The notes under the pieces: generated by a model | Told to the model about the DNA's origin: nothing | The model's database searches: none | What the model saw: only the letters and a program-made list of their open reading frames with translations | Program-made: the position numbers and the translations under genes | In this document: positions 1-9,000 of the stretch, one piece after another | Layout of the letters: each line of letters opens with the position of its first letter | How positions within the stretch are numbered: the first letter of the stretch is position 1 | Assembly (NCBI RefSeq): GCF_002368195.1 | Contig: NZ_AP018178.1 | Coordinates: 7,824,645-7,888,644 of the forward strand | Length of the DNA stretch: 64,000 bases | Source: Calothrix sp. NIES-2100 | Lineage (GTDB): Bacteria; Cyanobacteriota; Cyanobacteriia; Cyanobacteriales; Nostocaceae | Direction of reading: 5' to 3'

Positions 1-1
1 T

Positions 2-1873
2 CAGCGTGTTTGCTTAAATGATCCGGCGACTGGCCCCCGTAGCGTCACAATTGAGGAATTTGACGAAGCCTATACAGGTGTAGTGTTGGTAATGGAGCCG
101 GGTGCGGAGTTTAAAAAAGGTGGTAAGAAAGCAGATATTATTGGTGCGTTATACTCTCGACTGAAAAATTCCTTTAGCGAACTGTTATTTTGTGTTTTAA
201 TTGGCTTTTTATTAGTAATTCCTAATTTGGCTCTAGCCGCTATGAGCCAAGTATTTATAGATAATGTCTTGATGAAAAACAGGTTAAACTGGCTTCAACC
301 AATGTTAATTGGGATGGGAGCGATCGCATTGCTGCAAGCTGTGATGAACTTGCTACAATTACGAAAACTGAGATATCTCAATCTGCGACTGTCCATCAGC
401 ATGACTGGGCAATTTATTTGGCATTTGTTATGCTTACCCTCTAGTTTCTATGCCCAGCGTTATGCCGGAGAAATTAGCAATCGCATTGCGATTAATAAAA
501 AAGTTGCCTCAATACTATCAGGAAAGTTAGCTAGAAGCGTCATTGATGCAGTCATGATTGTTTTCTACGCAGCAATGATGCTGGCTTATGACAGGCTGTT
601 AACACTGATTGGTGTAGCTGCTGTTGTGATTAATGTTACCGCTATTCAGTTGAGATCTCGCCGTCGAATTGATACTAGTATGAGGTTAGCCCAAGACCAA
701 GGCAAACTAGCTGGAGTCGAAATTGGAACGTTACAAAGTATTGAAACCATTAAAGTTGGTGCGCTAGAATCCGATATTTTTAGTCGTTGGGCAGGATACT
801 ACGCCAAACTCACCAGTGCCGAGCAGGAAATGTACCAAGATGAACAGTGGGTATCGCTGCTACCATTATTTCTCTCATCCGTAACGACGATGTTATTGTT
901 AGTTATCGGTGGGTTGCGGGTAATTGATGGTCATTTGACTATTGGGATGTTGGTTGCATTTCAAAGCCTCATGAGTAAGTTCCAAAGTCCTGTAAATACT
1001 TTGCTTGGCTTGGGAACAACCATTCAGACACTCAACGGTGATATGAAACGCTTAGATGATGTGCTGCAAAACCCCACAGATTCATCATTGCAACAGGCAG
1101 CTACTATTGAGCAATCACCTGTTCAATATGCTTGGCCTGTCGAAAAATGTTACTTGCAGGGATATGTCGAAATTCGCAATCTGACTTTTGGATACAGTCG
1201 GGTAGAAGCACCGTTAATTAAAAATTTTAGTTGCACCCTAACACCAGGACAACGGGTGGCTTTTGTGGGTAGTAGCGGTTCGGGAAAGTCTACAATATCC
1301 AAATTGATTACTGGACTTTATCAACCTTGGGATGGCGAAATCTTGTTCGATGGTGTTCCCCGACAGCAAATTCCCCGTGCAGTAATTACTAATTCTTTAG
1401 CGATGGTAGAGCAGGAGATTTTTCTGTTTGGTGGTACGGTACGGGAGAATTTGACTTTGTGGGATGAAACAATTCCTGATGTGCAGTTAATGAAAGCCTG
1501 TCAGGATGCAGCCATTTTGGATGTAGTGATGGCGATTTCTGGCGGTTTGGATGGTAAATTACTGGAAAGTGCATCTAACTTAAGTGGTGGACAGCGCCAA
1601 CGCTTAGAAATTGCCCGTGCTTTGGTGAATAACCCGTCAATTTTGGTAATGGATGAAGCGACGAGTGCTTTAGATGCCAATACAGAGAAAATTATTGATA
1701 GAAATATCCGCCGACGCGGTTGCACTTGTATTATTGTGGCTCACCGTTTAAGTACAATTCGTGATTGCGATGAGATTATTGTGCTGGAACGGGGAAAGGT
1801 GGTGCAACGGGGGACTCATGACCAGATGAAGAGTGTGGACGGGGCTTATAGGAGATTGATTCAAGCGGAGTGA
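2..1873 (+). CDS. NHLM-type peptide-exporting ABC transporter (C39 peptidase/permease/ATPase), 5' end outside window
   Basis: Exports and probably cleaves double-glycine leader peptides across the inner membrane. The frame is open from the window edge: upstream of the first GTG (83) it reads LNDPATGPRSVTIEEFDEAY, the end of a C39 peptidase domain, so the gene starts outside the window. Numbering from that GTG, membrane segments lie near residues 33-55, 71-91, 150-187 and 258-280. The ATPase domain has Walker A GSSGSGKST (about 396), signature LSGGQRQ (about 500), Walker B ILVMDEATSALD (about 520) and H-loop VAHRLST. It converges on the precursor gene at 1977-2138 and the partner exporter at 2452-5211. 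The family call is firm; the peptidase catalytic residues cannot be seen. Confidence 0.93.
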   Translation, partial: QRVCLNDPATGPRSVTIEEFDEAYTGVVLVMEPGAEFKKGGKKADIIGALYSRLKNSFSELLFCVLIGFLLVIPNLALAAMSQVFIDNVLMKNRLNWLQPMLIGMGAIALLQAVMNLLQLRKLRYLNLRLSISMTGQFIWHLLCLPSSFYAQRYAGEISNRIAINKKVASILSGKLARSVIDAVMIVFYAAMMLAYDRLLTLIGVAAVVINVTAIQLRSRRRIDTSMRLAQDQGKLAGVEIGTLQSIETIKVGALESDIFSRWAGYYAKLTSAEQEMYQDEQWVSLLPLFLSSVTTMLLLVIGGLRVIDGHLTIGMLVAFQSLMSKFQSPVNTLLGLGTTIQTLNGDMKRLDDVLQNPTDSSLQQAATIEQSPVQYAWPVEKCYLQGYVEIRNLTFGYSRVEAPLIKNFSCTLTPGQRVAFVGSSGSGKSTISKLITGLYQPWDGEILFDGVPRQQIPRAVITNSLAMVEQEIFLFGGTVRENLTLWDETIPDVQLMKACQDAAILDVVMAISGGLDGKLLESASNLSGGQRQRLEIARALVNNPSILVMDEATSALDANTEKIIDRNIRRRGCTCIIVAHRLSTIRDCDEIIVLERGKVVQRGTHDQMKSVDGAYRRLIQAE

Positions 1874-1894
1874 AATTAAGTACTATAAAATGTA

Positions 1895-1933
1895 ATTTCC
1901 CCAGAACATTCGTTAAGAACATTCTGGGGAAAT
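1895..1933. terminator. Hairpin between convergent genes
   Basis: Two perfect 12-nt arms (ATTTCCCCAGAA and TTCTGGGGAAAT) surround a 15-nt loop, 21 bp after the exporter stop codon and 44 bp beyond the stop of the convergent precursor gene. There is no long T-run on either side, so it may be a bidirectional or weak terminator. Confidence 0.6.
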
Positions 1934-1976
1934 GGATATTTTCAGAAGAATTGGATGTTAAGCTACATTGCTTTGC

Positions 1977-2138
1977 TTAATTGCGTTCTTGTGGCCCTGA
2001 TTCTTCTTCTTCTTGTCGTTCTGATTGTTCCTCATAATCTTCTCCGTTCTGACCACCAGAGACCCATTCTAAATCCTGTAATGACAACTCTCCGTTATCT
2101 ACTACGTTGGTGATAGTTTTTTGAGTTTCAACTTTCAT
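1977..2138 (-). CDS. Double-glycine leader RiPP/bacteriocin precursor peptide (53 aa)
   Basis: Short ORF read by eye, ATG 2138 to TAA 1977. It begins MKVETQKTITNVVDNG and continues with ELSLQDLEWVSGG, which fits the LSxxELxxIxGG double-glycine leader pattern recognised by C39 peptidase exporters. Cleavage after GG would release a 24-residue core rich in Glu/Gln with Tyr, Ser, Arg and Asn and no Cys, so thioether or disulfide chemistry is not expected. It lies between two NHLM transporter genes, on the same strand as and 313 bp downstream of the second. No maturase gene is visible in the window. An AAGGG lies about 12 bp upstream of the ATG. Precursor identity is inferred from motif and context; the modification class is unknown. 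Confidence 0.8.
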   Translation of the reverse strand: MKVETQKTITNVVDNGELSLQDLEWVSGGQNGEDYEEQSERQEEEESGPQERN

Positions 2139-2451
2139 CTTTGGTTTTCCCTTGTTATGCTACTGGGTTGTCTTCGTTTACAGAGAGAATATTGTTACAT
2201 ACATAGTTATGTATAGTTTTAATTTTTACAACCTTCTCTGTATTCGTCTTTGCCTATTTTAGGCTACTTAATTTGATTTTTTGTAAAGATAATGACTTAT
2301 TAAGTAGCAGCGTTGTATTAATAATATAAAGAAAATGCAGTATTTTCTACGTCTAAATACGCATGAATAAAATGTTGTAAAAACTACAATAAACCACTAC
2401 TGGTAATAGTCTGTTGAAAAACTTGTGTTTGAAAAATTTGTTTTGTTATAG
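2139..2451. promoter_or_regulatory. AT-rich leader region of the precursor peptide gene
   Basis: No ORF of note. It contains a 7-bp-arm palindrome ATACATAgtTATGTAT at 2199-2214, about 61 bp upstream of the precursor start, which could be an operator. The length and AT-richness suggest the precursor has its own promoter rather than relying on read-through from the transporter gene. Confidence 0.35.
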
Positions 2452-5211
2452 TCACGCTACTTGTCGTGCCATCAAATCAGCAAATATTCCTGATTGAGAC
2501 ATCAATTCCTCAAAATTTCCTACCTGCATCACTTTCCCTGCAACAATTACATAAATGCGGTCAGCATTGCGAATCGTACTCAAACGGTGAGCAATGACAA
2601 TTCTTGTGACATTTAACCTTTCCAAACTTTCACTAACAATTGCTTGGGTGCGATTATCTAAAGCACTTGTCGCTTCATCAAAAATCAGAATTTTCGGTTT
2701 AAGAACCAAAGAACGAGCAATTAACAACCGCTGACGCTGACCTCCAGAAAGATTCGTTCCCCCTTCGGAAATTACAGTGTGCATTCCCATCGGCATTTGT
2801 TCGATATCCTGGGCTAATCCAGCCATCCGTGCAGCTTCCCAAGCTTCATCTATTGTTACCAACGCACCTTTAGAAATATTTTTGAAAATTGAACCACTAT
2901 TAATCCGACCATTCTGTAACACCACACCTAACTGCCGTCGCACCACAGAGATATCCAACCCCGACACATCCTGCCCATCGTAATAAATCGTCCCTTGCTC
3001 TGGTTGTTCAAAAGCCAGCAGCAACCTGACAATTGTAGACTTACCACTCCCAGAAGGCCCCACCAAAGCGATAAATTCTCCTGGCTTGGCTTCAATCGTC
3101 ACTCGATCCAAGGTTAGGGGGCTATCTTCCTGGTAGCGGAAACTGACTTGATCTAGCTTCACTCCCCCCGCTAATAGCCCCGGATCGGTTTTTTCCTGAT
3201 CAACTTCCGGCTTTTCTGTCAAAATTGGCTGCACTCGCTCCCAGATAACAGCAACTTCCATCACCTTAATTAAGGTTCCACTTAAAGCCGTAATTCCACT
3301 GACAAACGTACCAAAAGCCGTATTAAAAGCAATAAATGTTCCTGTAGAAAACCCTGTCTGTCCTTGGGTTTGCGCTTGGGCAATGAGTATCGCCGTACCA
3401 TAAATCAGCATAGAACTGACTGTAGGCAAAATCATGTTAAACAATGTTACCCCATCTTCAATTGCTTCCGTACTCAGCATTAGCTTGAGTTGCTGCCCAA
3501 ACATCTGCGACCAATAAGCAAATGCCCTCTGTTCTGCACCAGCAACCCGCAGCTTAGATACTCCACCAATCAACTGCACTGTCAGCCCAGATATTTCCCC
3601 ACTGAGTTCTTGCATGGGAATCATCTTTTGGCGGGAAATCATAAACGAAAACAGCGTCATTCCCACGTTAACTGCTGCCACTGCCATTGCTACCAGCGCC
3701 AATTGAGAACTGTAAGAAAACAGCAAAGCTAAATTTAATAAAGCAAAGAAACTGTGGGAAAGTGACCTAATCGCACTGCGACTGAGAATTTGGTGCAGTT
3801 TTTGGATACCTGCAACCCGACTTTGCAAGTTACCAATTGTGTATCTGCGAAAGAACGGAACGGGTAACTTGAGCAGCCGATCCCACATTGCTGCTTGAGT
3901 TTGTACTTTAGCCTGGGTTTGCGCCCGCATGATAGCGATATTATCTACCAAATTCAGCATCGTGCTACCAAAGTTCACCGCTAGCAACCCCAAAGCAAGT
4001 TGAAAAATCAACCCCCGATTGGCGCTAGGAATGGCATTGTCAATTAAAATGGCTGTTGCTTGAGGAGTTACCATCTCAAATAGAGAAATAATCGCGCCCA
4101 AGAGCAAAACCGTTACCCAGTCTCGCCGCGTCCCCTTTGTAGCAAACTTGAGAATTTCTAAGGATTTGAGTACTTTGTCTGGGAATGGTCGATAAAAAAC
4201 ATAGGCTACAGGTGAAATCAACTGAGCTGTGTTGACATTGAGGGGAATGGGGCATTGTTGTTCGGGATCTAATATTTCATAACGATTTCTACCTACAGGA
4301 AGCACAGCCAAGGGACGTTGATCTTGTGCCGTGTATGCCAAAATTGGGCCTGAGTCAAACTCCCACCAAGCACCTCGTAAAATAACTTGGCGAAGCCGAA
4401 TTCGCGAGGCGCGGGCGATCGCTTCTAAGGGGTCTTTAACGCGCTTGGGGTCTTCTGATTTTCCTGGCGGACGAATTTCAATCCCCATAGCTTTACCCAC
4501 AGCCCCAGCCGCAATTAATAAAGCTGTTCCTTCCGGTAAAACTTTTACTTCTGAACGGCGAAAAATAGCGGTAAAATTACGGATGGCGCGATCGCTCGCC
4601 TCTTGATTCAATTGCTGCCGCGAACGAAATTGCTCAAAGCGTGTTAAAGTCTCTTTTTGGTCGAGTTGGTGCAAGCAAAGTAAAACATCAGCGTGGAATT
4701 GATCCAGGTGTTCGCTGACCAAATCAAAAGTGTCTAGTCCTGCTAAGTTGATACCATTGAGTGAAATATCTGCTGCTTGAAAAGCTTCAACTAAGCGATC
4801 GCTCCACTGTTGCAACGGCTGAAAAACTGTCTCCCATTCATTATTGGCGATTACTTGCTTTACCCAGTCTGCCAAATTAATCGATACTAAATGCGTTTCT
4901 TCATAAGCAACGGCAATTAATCCATGAGACAGCCCTTCTAATACCGTTGCGGTACCAAACAGCACATCTCCCTGATTGACATCGAATAGATAACGTCGCG
5001 CACCTTGGGGGCTACCGTTGGTAGTAGCGATCGCAAATACTGCCATTGCACCACCTTTTAGCATCCACACTGTATCGCTTGTATTTAGCGGGAAAGGGCT
5101 ATTGCTTTTAATTACTTGTAGGTCAGTATAAAAATTAAGTAAGTCAGTCATGCGATCGGCAACAAAGTTAAGTTTTAGACTTTTGCTGAAAAAGTAGCGA
5201 ACACTAAACAC
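2452..5211 (-). CDS. NHLM-type bacteriocin export ABC transporter, second subunit with cNMP-binding-like N-terminus
   Basis: Partner exporter of the 2-1873 gene. About 370 N-terminal residues resemble the regulatory region of the NHLM permease/ATPase subunit (a cyclic-nucleotide-binding-like beta fold around DTVWMLKGGAMAVFAI). A membrane region follows at about 375-650, then an ABC ATPase with Walker A GPSGSGKST (about 720), LSGGQRQ (about 818), ILIFDEATSALD (about 840) and IVIAHRLST. It lacks a C39 peptidase, as expected for this subunit. The first ATG is at 5211; Met21 (5151), starting MTDLLNFY, is an equally plausible start because neither has a strong ribosome binding site. The precursor gene lies downstream on the same strand. 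Confidence 0.92.
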   Translation of the reverse strand: MFSVRYFFSKSLKLNFVADRMTDLLNFYTDLQVIKSNSPFPLNTSDTVWMLKGGAMAVFAIATTNGSPQGARRYLFDVNQGDVLFGTATVLEGLSHGLIAVAYEETHLVSINLADWVKQVIANNEWETVFQPLQQWSDRLVEAFQAADISLNGINLAGLDTFDLVSEHLDQFHADVLLCLHQLDQKETLTRFEQFRSRQQLNQEASDRAIRNFTAIFRRSEVKVLPEGTALLIAAGAVGKAMGIEIRPPGKSEDPKRVKDPLEAIARASRIRLRQVILRGAWWEFDSGPILAYTAQDQRPLAVLPVGRNRYEILDPEQQCPIPLNVNTAQLISPVAYVFYRPFPDKVLKSLEILKFATKGTRRDWVTVLLLGAIISLFEMVTPQATAILIDNAIPSANRGLIFQLALGLLAVNFGSTMLNLVDNIAIMRAQTQAKVQTQAAMWDRLLKLPVPFFRRYTIGNLQSRVAGIQKLHQILSRSAIRSLSHSFFALLNLALLFSYSSQLALVAMAVAAVNVGMTLFSFMISRQKMIPMQELSGEISGLTVQLIGGVSKLRVAGAEQRAFAYWSQMFGQQLKLMLSTEAIEDGVTLFNMILPTVSSMLIYGTAILIAQAQTQGQTGFSTGTFIAFNTAFGTFVSGITALSGTLIKVMEVAVIWERVQPILTEKPEVDQEKTDPGLLAGGVKLDQVSFRYQEDSPLTLDRVTIEAKPGEFIALVGPSGSGKSTIVRLLLAFEQPEQGTIYYDGQDVSGLDISVVRRQLGVVLQNGRINSGSIFKNISKGALVTIDEAWEAARMAGLAQDIEQMPMGMHTVISEGGTNLSGGQRQRLLIARSLVLKPKILIFDEATSALDNRTQAIVSESLERLNVTRIVIAHRLSTIRNADRIYVIVAGKVMQVGNFEELMSQSGIFADLMARQVA

Positions 5212-5464
5212 AAGGGGCTGACGAGTTTTACTCTTATAAAAGAGCGATCGCTAAATATTATCAGTAAGCCAATATACCAATTTAGCCTAACTGTATATTT
5301 TGTTGCTGCTATAATTTGGGTGCTTGAAAGAAAGATACTCTTTTTATGGAATGGATCATTAATTAGTCTTCCGTTGGTGGATATTCTAAGGTAGAAACTG
5401 CTTTTTACTGGAAATGAGAGCGAATTCTAAACTCTACAACAAGTTGAAAGCATTGGCTTAACAT

Positions 5465-5788
5465 TTACTGTTTTAGCTGGTGAGCAAACCGCCGCATCAA
5501 CAAGTGCAACGCCACTGCATCAAGAGAAGGCGTATACACGAATCCGCCAGACATTGTGATTCCTACGGCCACCCATGCGGGGAATGCAATCCTCTGTTTC
5601 CTGTTTTGTTGTGGTTTAGTAGTTTCAGAATCTGATCTAAGGTGTTGTTCTGCATTGAATTCTGAAAGTTCATTTTTGCACTTGCGGTGTTCTAGTAGAC
5701 GATTAAGTACATCAAGGTGCAATTTATACTTCCAAGTTTTATCTTGCCCATTTCCAGGATTTTTCTGCTCGTGTTTCAACTCCATCAA
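5465..5788 (-). pseudogene. Internally deleted copy of the 51840-52841 hypothetical gene
   Basis: The 107-codon ORF matches two separated parts of the protein encoded at 51840-52841. The N-terminal piece QKNPGNGQDKTWKYKL corresponds to QKNPGNGQDKTWQYKL, and the C-terminal piece IAFPAWVAVGITMSGGFVYT corresponds to the IAFPEGVAAGIAMSGGFVYA region. The middle (about 150 residues) and the N-terminal domain are missing. The 5' end runs into the IS630 relic at 5739-6017, so the fragment was probably left by an IS-associated deletion. Confidence 0.75.
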
Positions 5789-6017
5789 TCACAGCGTAGT
5801 CAAGATCTAACTCATTCTCAAAGGTTTTCGAGGCTAATTCATCTTTTTTGAGGTGTTGCCACTCCAATTCAATGGGGTTCATTTGAGAACAATATTTAGG
5901 TAAAAAGAAGATATACAAACCCATTTCTTCCCACTTTGACCACAATTGCTGAACTTCACGGCATCGATGATTCATTATCTGCGTGCCAGCCAATAGAATC
6001 CTGGCCGCTCCCAGCAA
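5739..6017 (-). pseudogene. IS630-family transposase, C-terminal fragment
   Basis: Contains FLPKYCSQMNPIELEW followed by QHLKKDE, the end of the IS630 DDE domain where the last catalytic Glu lies. The N-terminal helix-turn-helix and first catalytic Asp are absent. The 3' end runs into the hypothetical-gene relic, and the last codons (EKSWKWAR) come from that gene in another frame. Confidence 0.75.
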
Positions 6018-6051
6018 TTCTCATTTTGAGAATTGCTGTATAGTTTGAGGT

Positions 6052-9000
6052 ATGGCAGATTATAATCTTAAGAGTTGCTCTATGATTGCTCTACCTGGTA
6101 TTGCCATCCAAAACAAGATATATGAAAGTTCTAATTCTCTAGTTTATCGGGGCATTAGAGAGGATGGGGTCGCGATCATAGTAAAAATGCTAAAGCTTGA
6201 TTATCCCTCACCTCAAGAACTAACCCGTTACAGACAGGAATATAAAATTACCCGTTCCCTCAACTTGGAGGGAGTGGTGAGGGCATATAGTCAGCAAGAC
6301 TATCAACGCACTCTGGTGATTCTCTTAGAAGATTTTGGAGGAAAGTCCTTAGAGCAATGGATGCACAAGCGTCCAGATATTTTCTGCCCGATGCCTTTAT
6401 CCCAATTTTTAAGTCTTGCGATCGCCCTCACCGATATTCTAGGCAGAATCCACGCAGCCAATGTCATTCATAAAGATATCAACCCAGGAAACATAGTTCT
6501 CAATCTGGATACTGGTGTTGTCAAAATTATTGACTTTGGAATTGCCACCCAATTTAACCGCACGAATCCGACTTTCAAAAGTCCTCATGTTTTAGAAGGG
6601 ACACTCGCATACCTATCTCCAGAGCAAACCGGGCGGATGAACCGTTTACTTGATTACCGCACCGATTTTTACTCGCTGGGCGTGACATTTTACCAAATGC
6701 TAACTGGATATCTGCCGTTTCCCACAACGGACATACTTGAGCTAGTCCATTGTCATATTGCCAAATATCCTATTCCGCCTGATGAAATAAATACAACAAT
6801 TCCCAAGCCATTTTCAGATATAATTCTCAAACTGATGGCGAAAAATGCTGAAAATCGCTATCAAAGTGCCTGGGGCATCAAAGCGGATTTAGAAATCTGT
6901 GCTGAACAATTAGCACAAATCGGTCAAATCTCTAGCTTTCAACTTGGGTTTCAAGACGTTTGCGATCGCTTTCAAATTCCCCAAAAACTTTATGGACGGG
7001 AAAAGGAAGTTGCAATGTTACTGGCGGCGTTTGATCGTGTAGCGTGTCCAGAGTCAAATCCCGTTGCTGCTTTACCAAACAATTCAGAAACAACTTCACA
7101 AAGCGAACAAAGAGGCAAACCAAAATTCCAAGTCGAAATGATGTTGGTATCTGGCTATGCGGGAGTAGGTAAATCTGCGTTAGTGCAGGAAATCTATAAA
7201 CCAATTACCCAAAAGCACGGCTATTTTATCTCTGGTAAATTTGATCAATTTCAGCGCAATATTCCCTACAGCGCGATCGCATCTGCTCTGCAAAAATTGG
7301 TACAGCAATTGCTCAGCGAACCAGACTACCAAGTGCAACAGTGGCGATCGCTCTTACTTACAGCTTTGGGAAGCAACGGACAAATCATCATTGATATCAT
7401 CCCAGAAGTTGAATTAATTATCGGCAAGCAGTCGCCCGTACCAGAGATTGGAGCAACTGAAGCTCAAAATCGCTTTCATCGAATCTTTGGGCAATTTGTG
7501 CGGGTGTTTTGTTCAAAAAAACATCCCCTGGCGATATTCTTAGATGATTTGCAATGGATAGACTCAGCAACGCTGAATTTAATTGAGTTGATGCTGCTGG
7601 ATGAGCAAGCCCAATCACTATTTTTGATTGGGGCTTATCGAGATAATGAAGTAAAGCCAACGCATCCATTAGCATTAATGCTAGAGAGACTGCGAAAACA
7701 AGGGGTAGTACTTCAGGAAATTATTTTAGCACCCTTAACGCTCTTGCCGTTGAATCAGTTGATTACCGAGACGCTGCATCGGAATGCAGACATCGTTCGT
7801 CTTTTAGCTGAGTTAGTTTTGCGTAAAACTGAGGGCAATCCGTTCTTTGTCAATGAATTTTTGAGAATGTTGTATAGCGAAAATCTGCTGACATTTGATG
7901 CTGAACATTTATGCTGGCAATGGAACATAGCTGATATTCAAGCCCAGGATATTACCGATAATGTGGTGGAGTTGCTACTGATCCAGTTAAATAAATTACC
8001 AGAAAACACACAGCAAATTCTCCAATTAGCAGCTTGTATCGGTGCTGAATTTAATTTAGATACTTTATCTATTGTTTGTGATAAACCACCTGAAACAGTT
8101 TTTCAAGATTTACTAGCAGCCATACAAGTTGGATTAATTCAACCACTATCTGAATTAGATGAAAACTTGTTAATTCAAGAGTATAAGTTCTTGCACGATC
8201 GCGTTCAGCAAGCAGCTTACGCTCTAACTGATGAGTCAAATAAACAAATAGTTCATCTTCAAATTGGTCGCAATTTGCTTAAAGAAGTATTAGCAGTTCG
8301 TCTATCAGATCGACTGTTTGAAATTGTGGATCATCTCAATCATGGAATTGAACTAATTACTAATCAAACAGAACGAGATGAAATTGCCAAATTGAACTTG
8401 ATAGCAGGGCAAAAAGCAAAGGTAACGATCGCTTATAGTACGGCAAGAAACTATTTAGCTATCGGTAGACAATGGCTAGAAGCCGCTACTTGGGAAACAA
8501 ATTATGAGTTGACCTTAGCTTTATACGTAGAGACAACAGAAGTCGCGTTTCTGTGCGGCAATTTTGAAGATGTAGAAAGATGGGCAGCGATCGTTCTGCA
8601 ACATGTTAAAACAGTTCTTGATCGCATAACAGTTTACAGAGTCAAAATTCAGGCTGACATCGCGCAGAACCAACCTCTGCAAGCAGTCAATACGGGATTG
8701 CAGATTTTACAACAATTGGGAATAATTTTCCTTAAACAGCCAAGTCACCCGGATGTTTGTATTGAGTTAGATATAATCACATCCTTCTTGGATGAAAAAA
8801 CAATTGAGGATTTGATTCATTTGCCTAACATGGTTGAGCCAGAAAAGTTGGCAGCTATGCAAATCCTATCAGACATCACGACCGCAGCTAAATTTGCTGC
8901 TCCCAACTTACTGCTACCAATCACATCTAAACAAGTCAATTTGTCAATCTTATATGGCAATGCGTCTGTTTCGCCTTTCTCCTATGCCATTTTTGGATTA

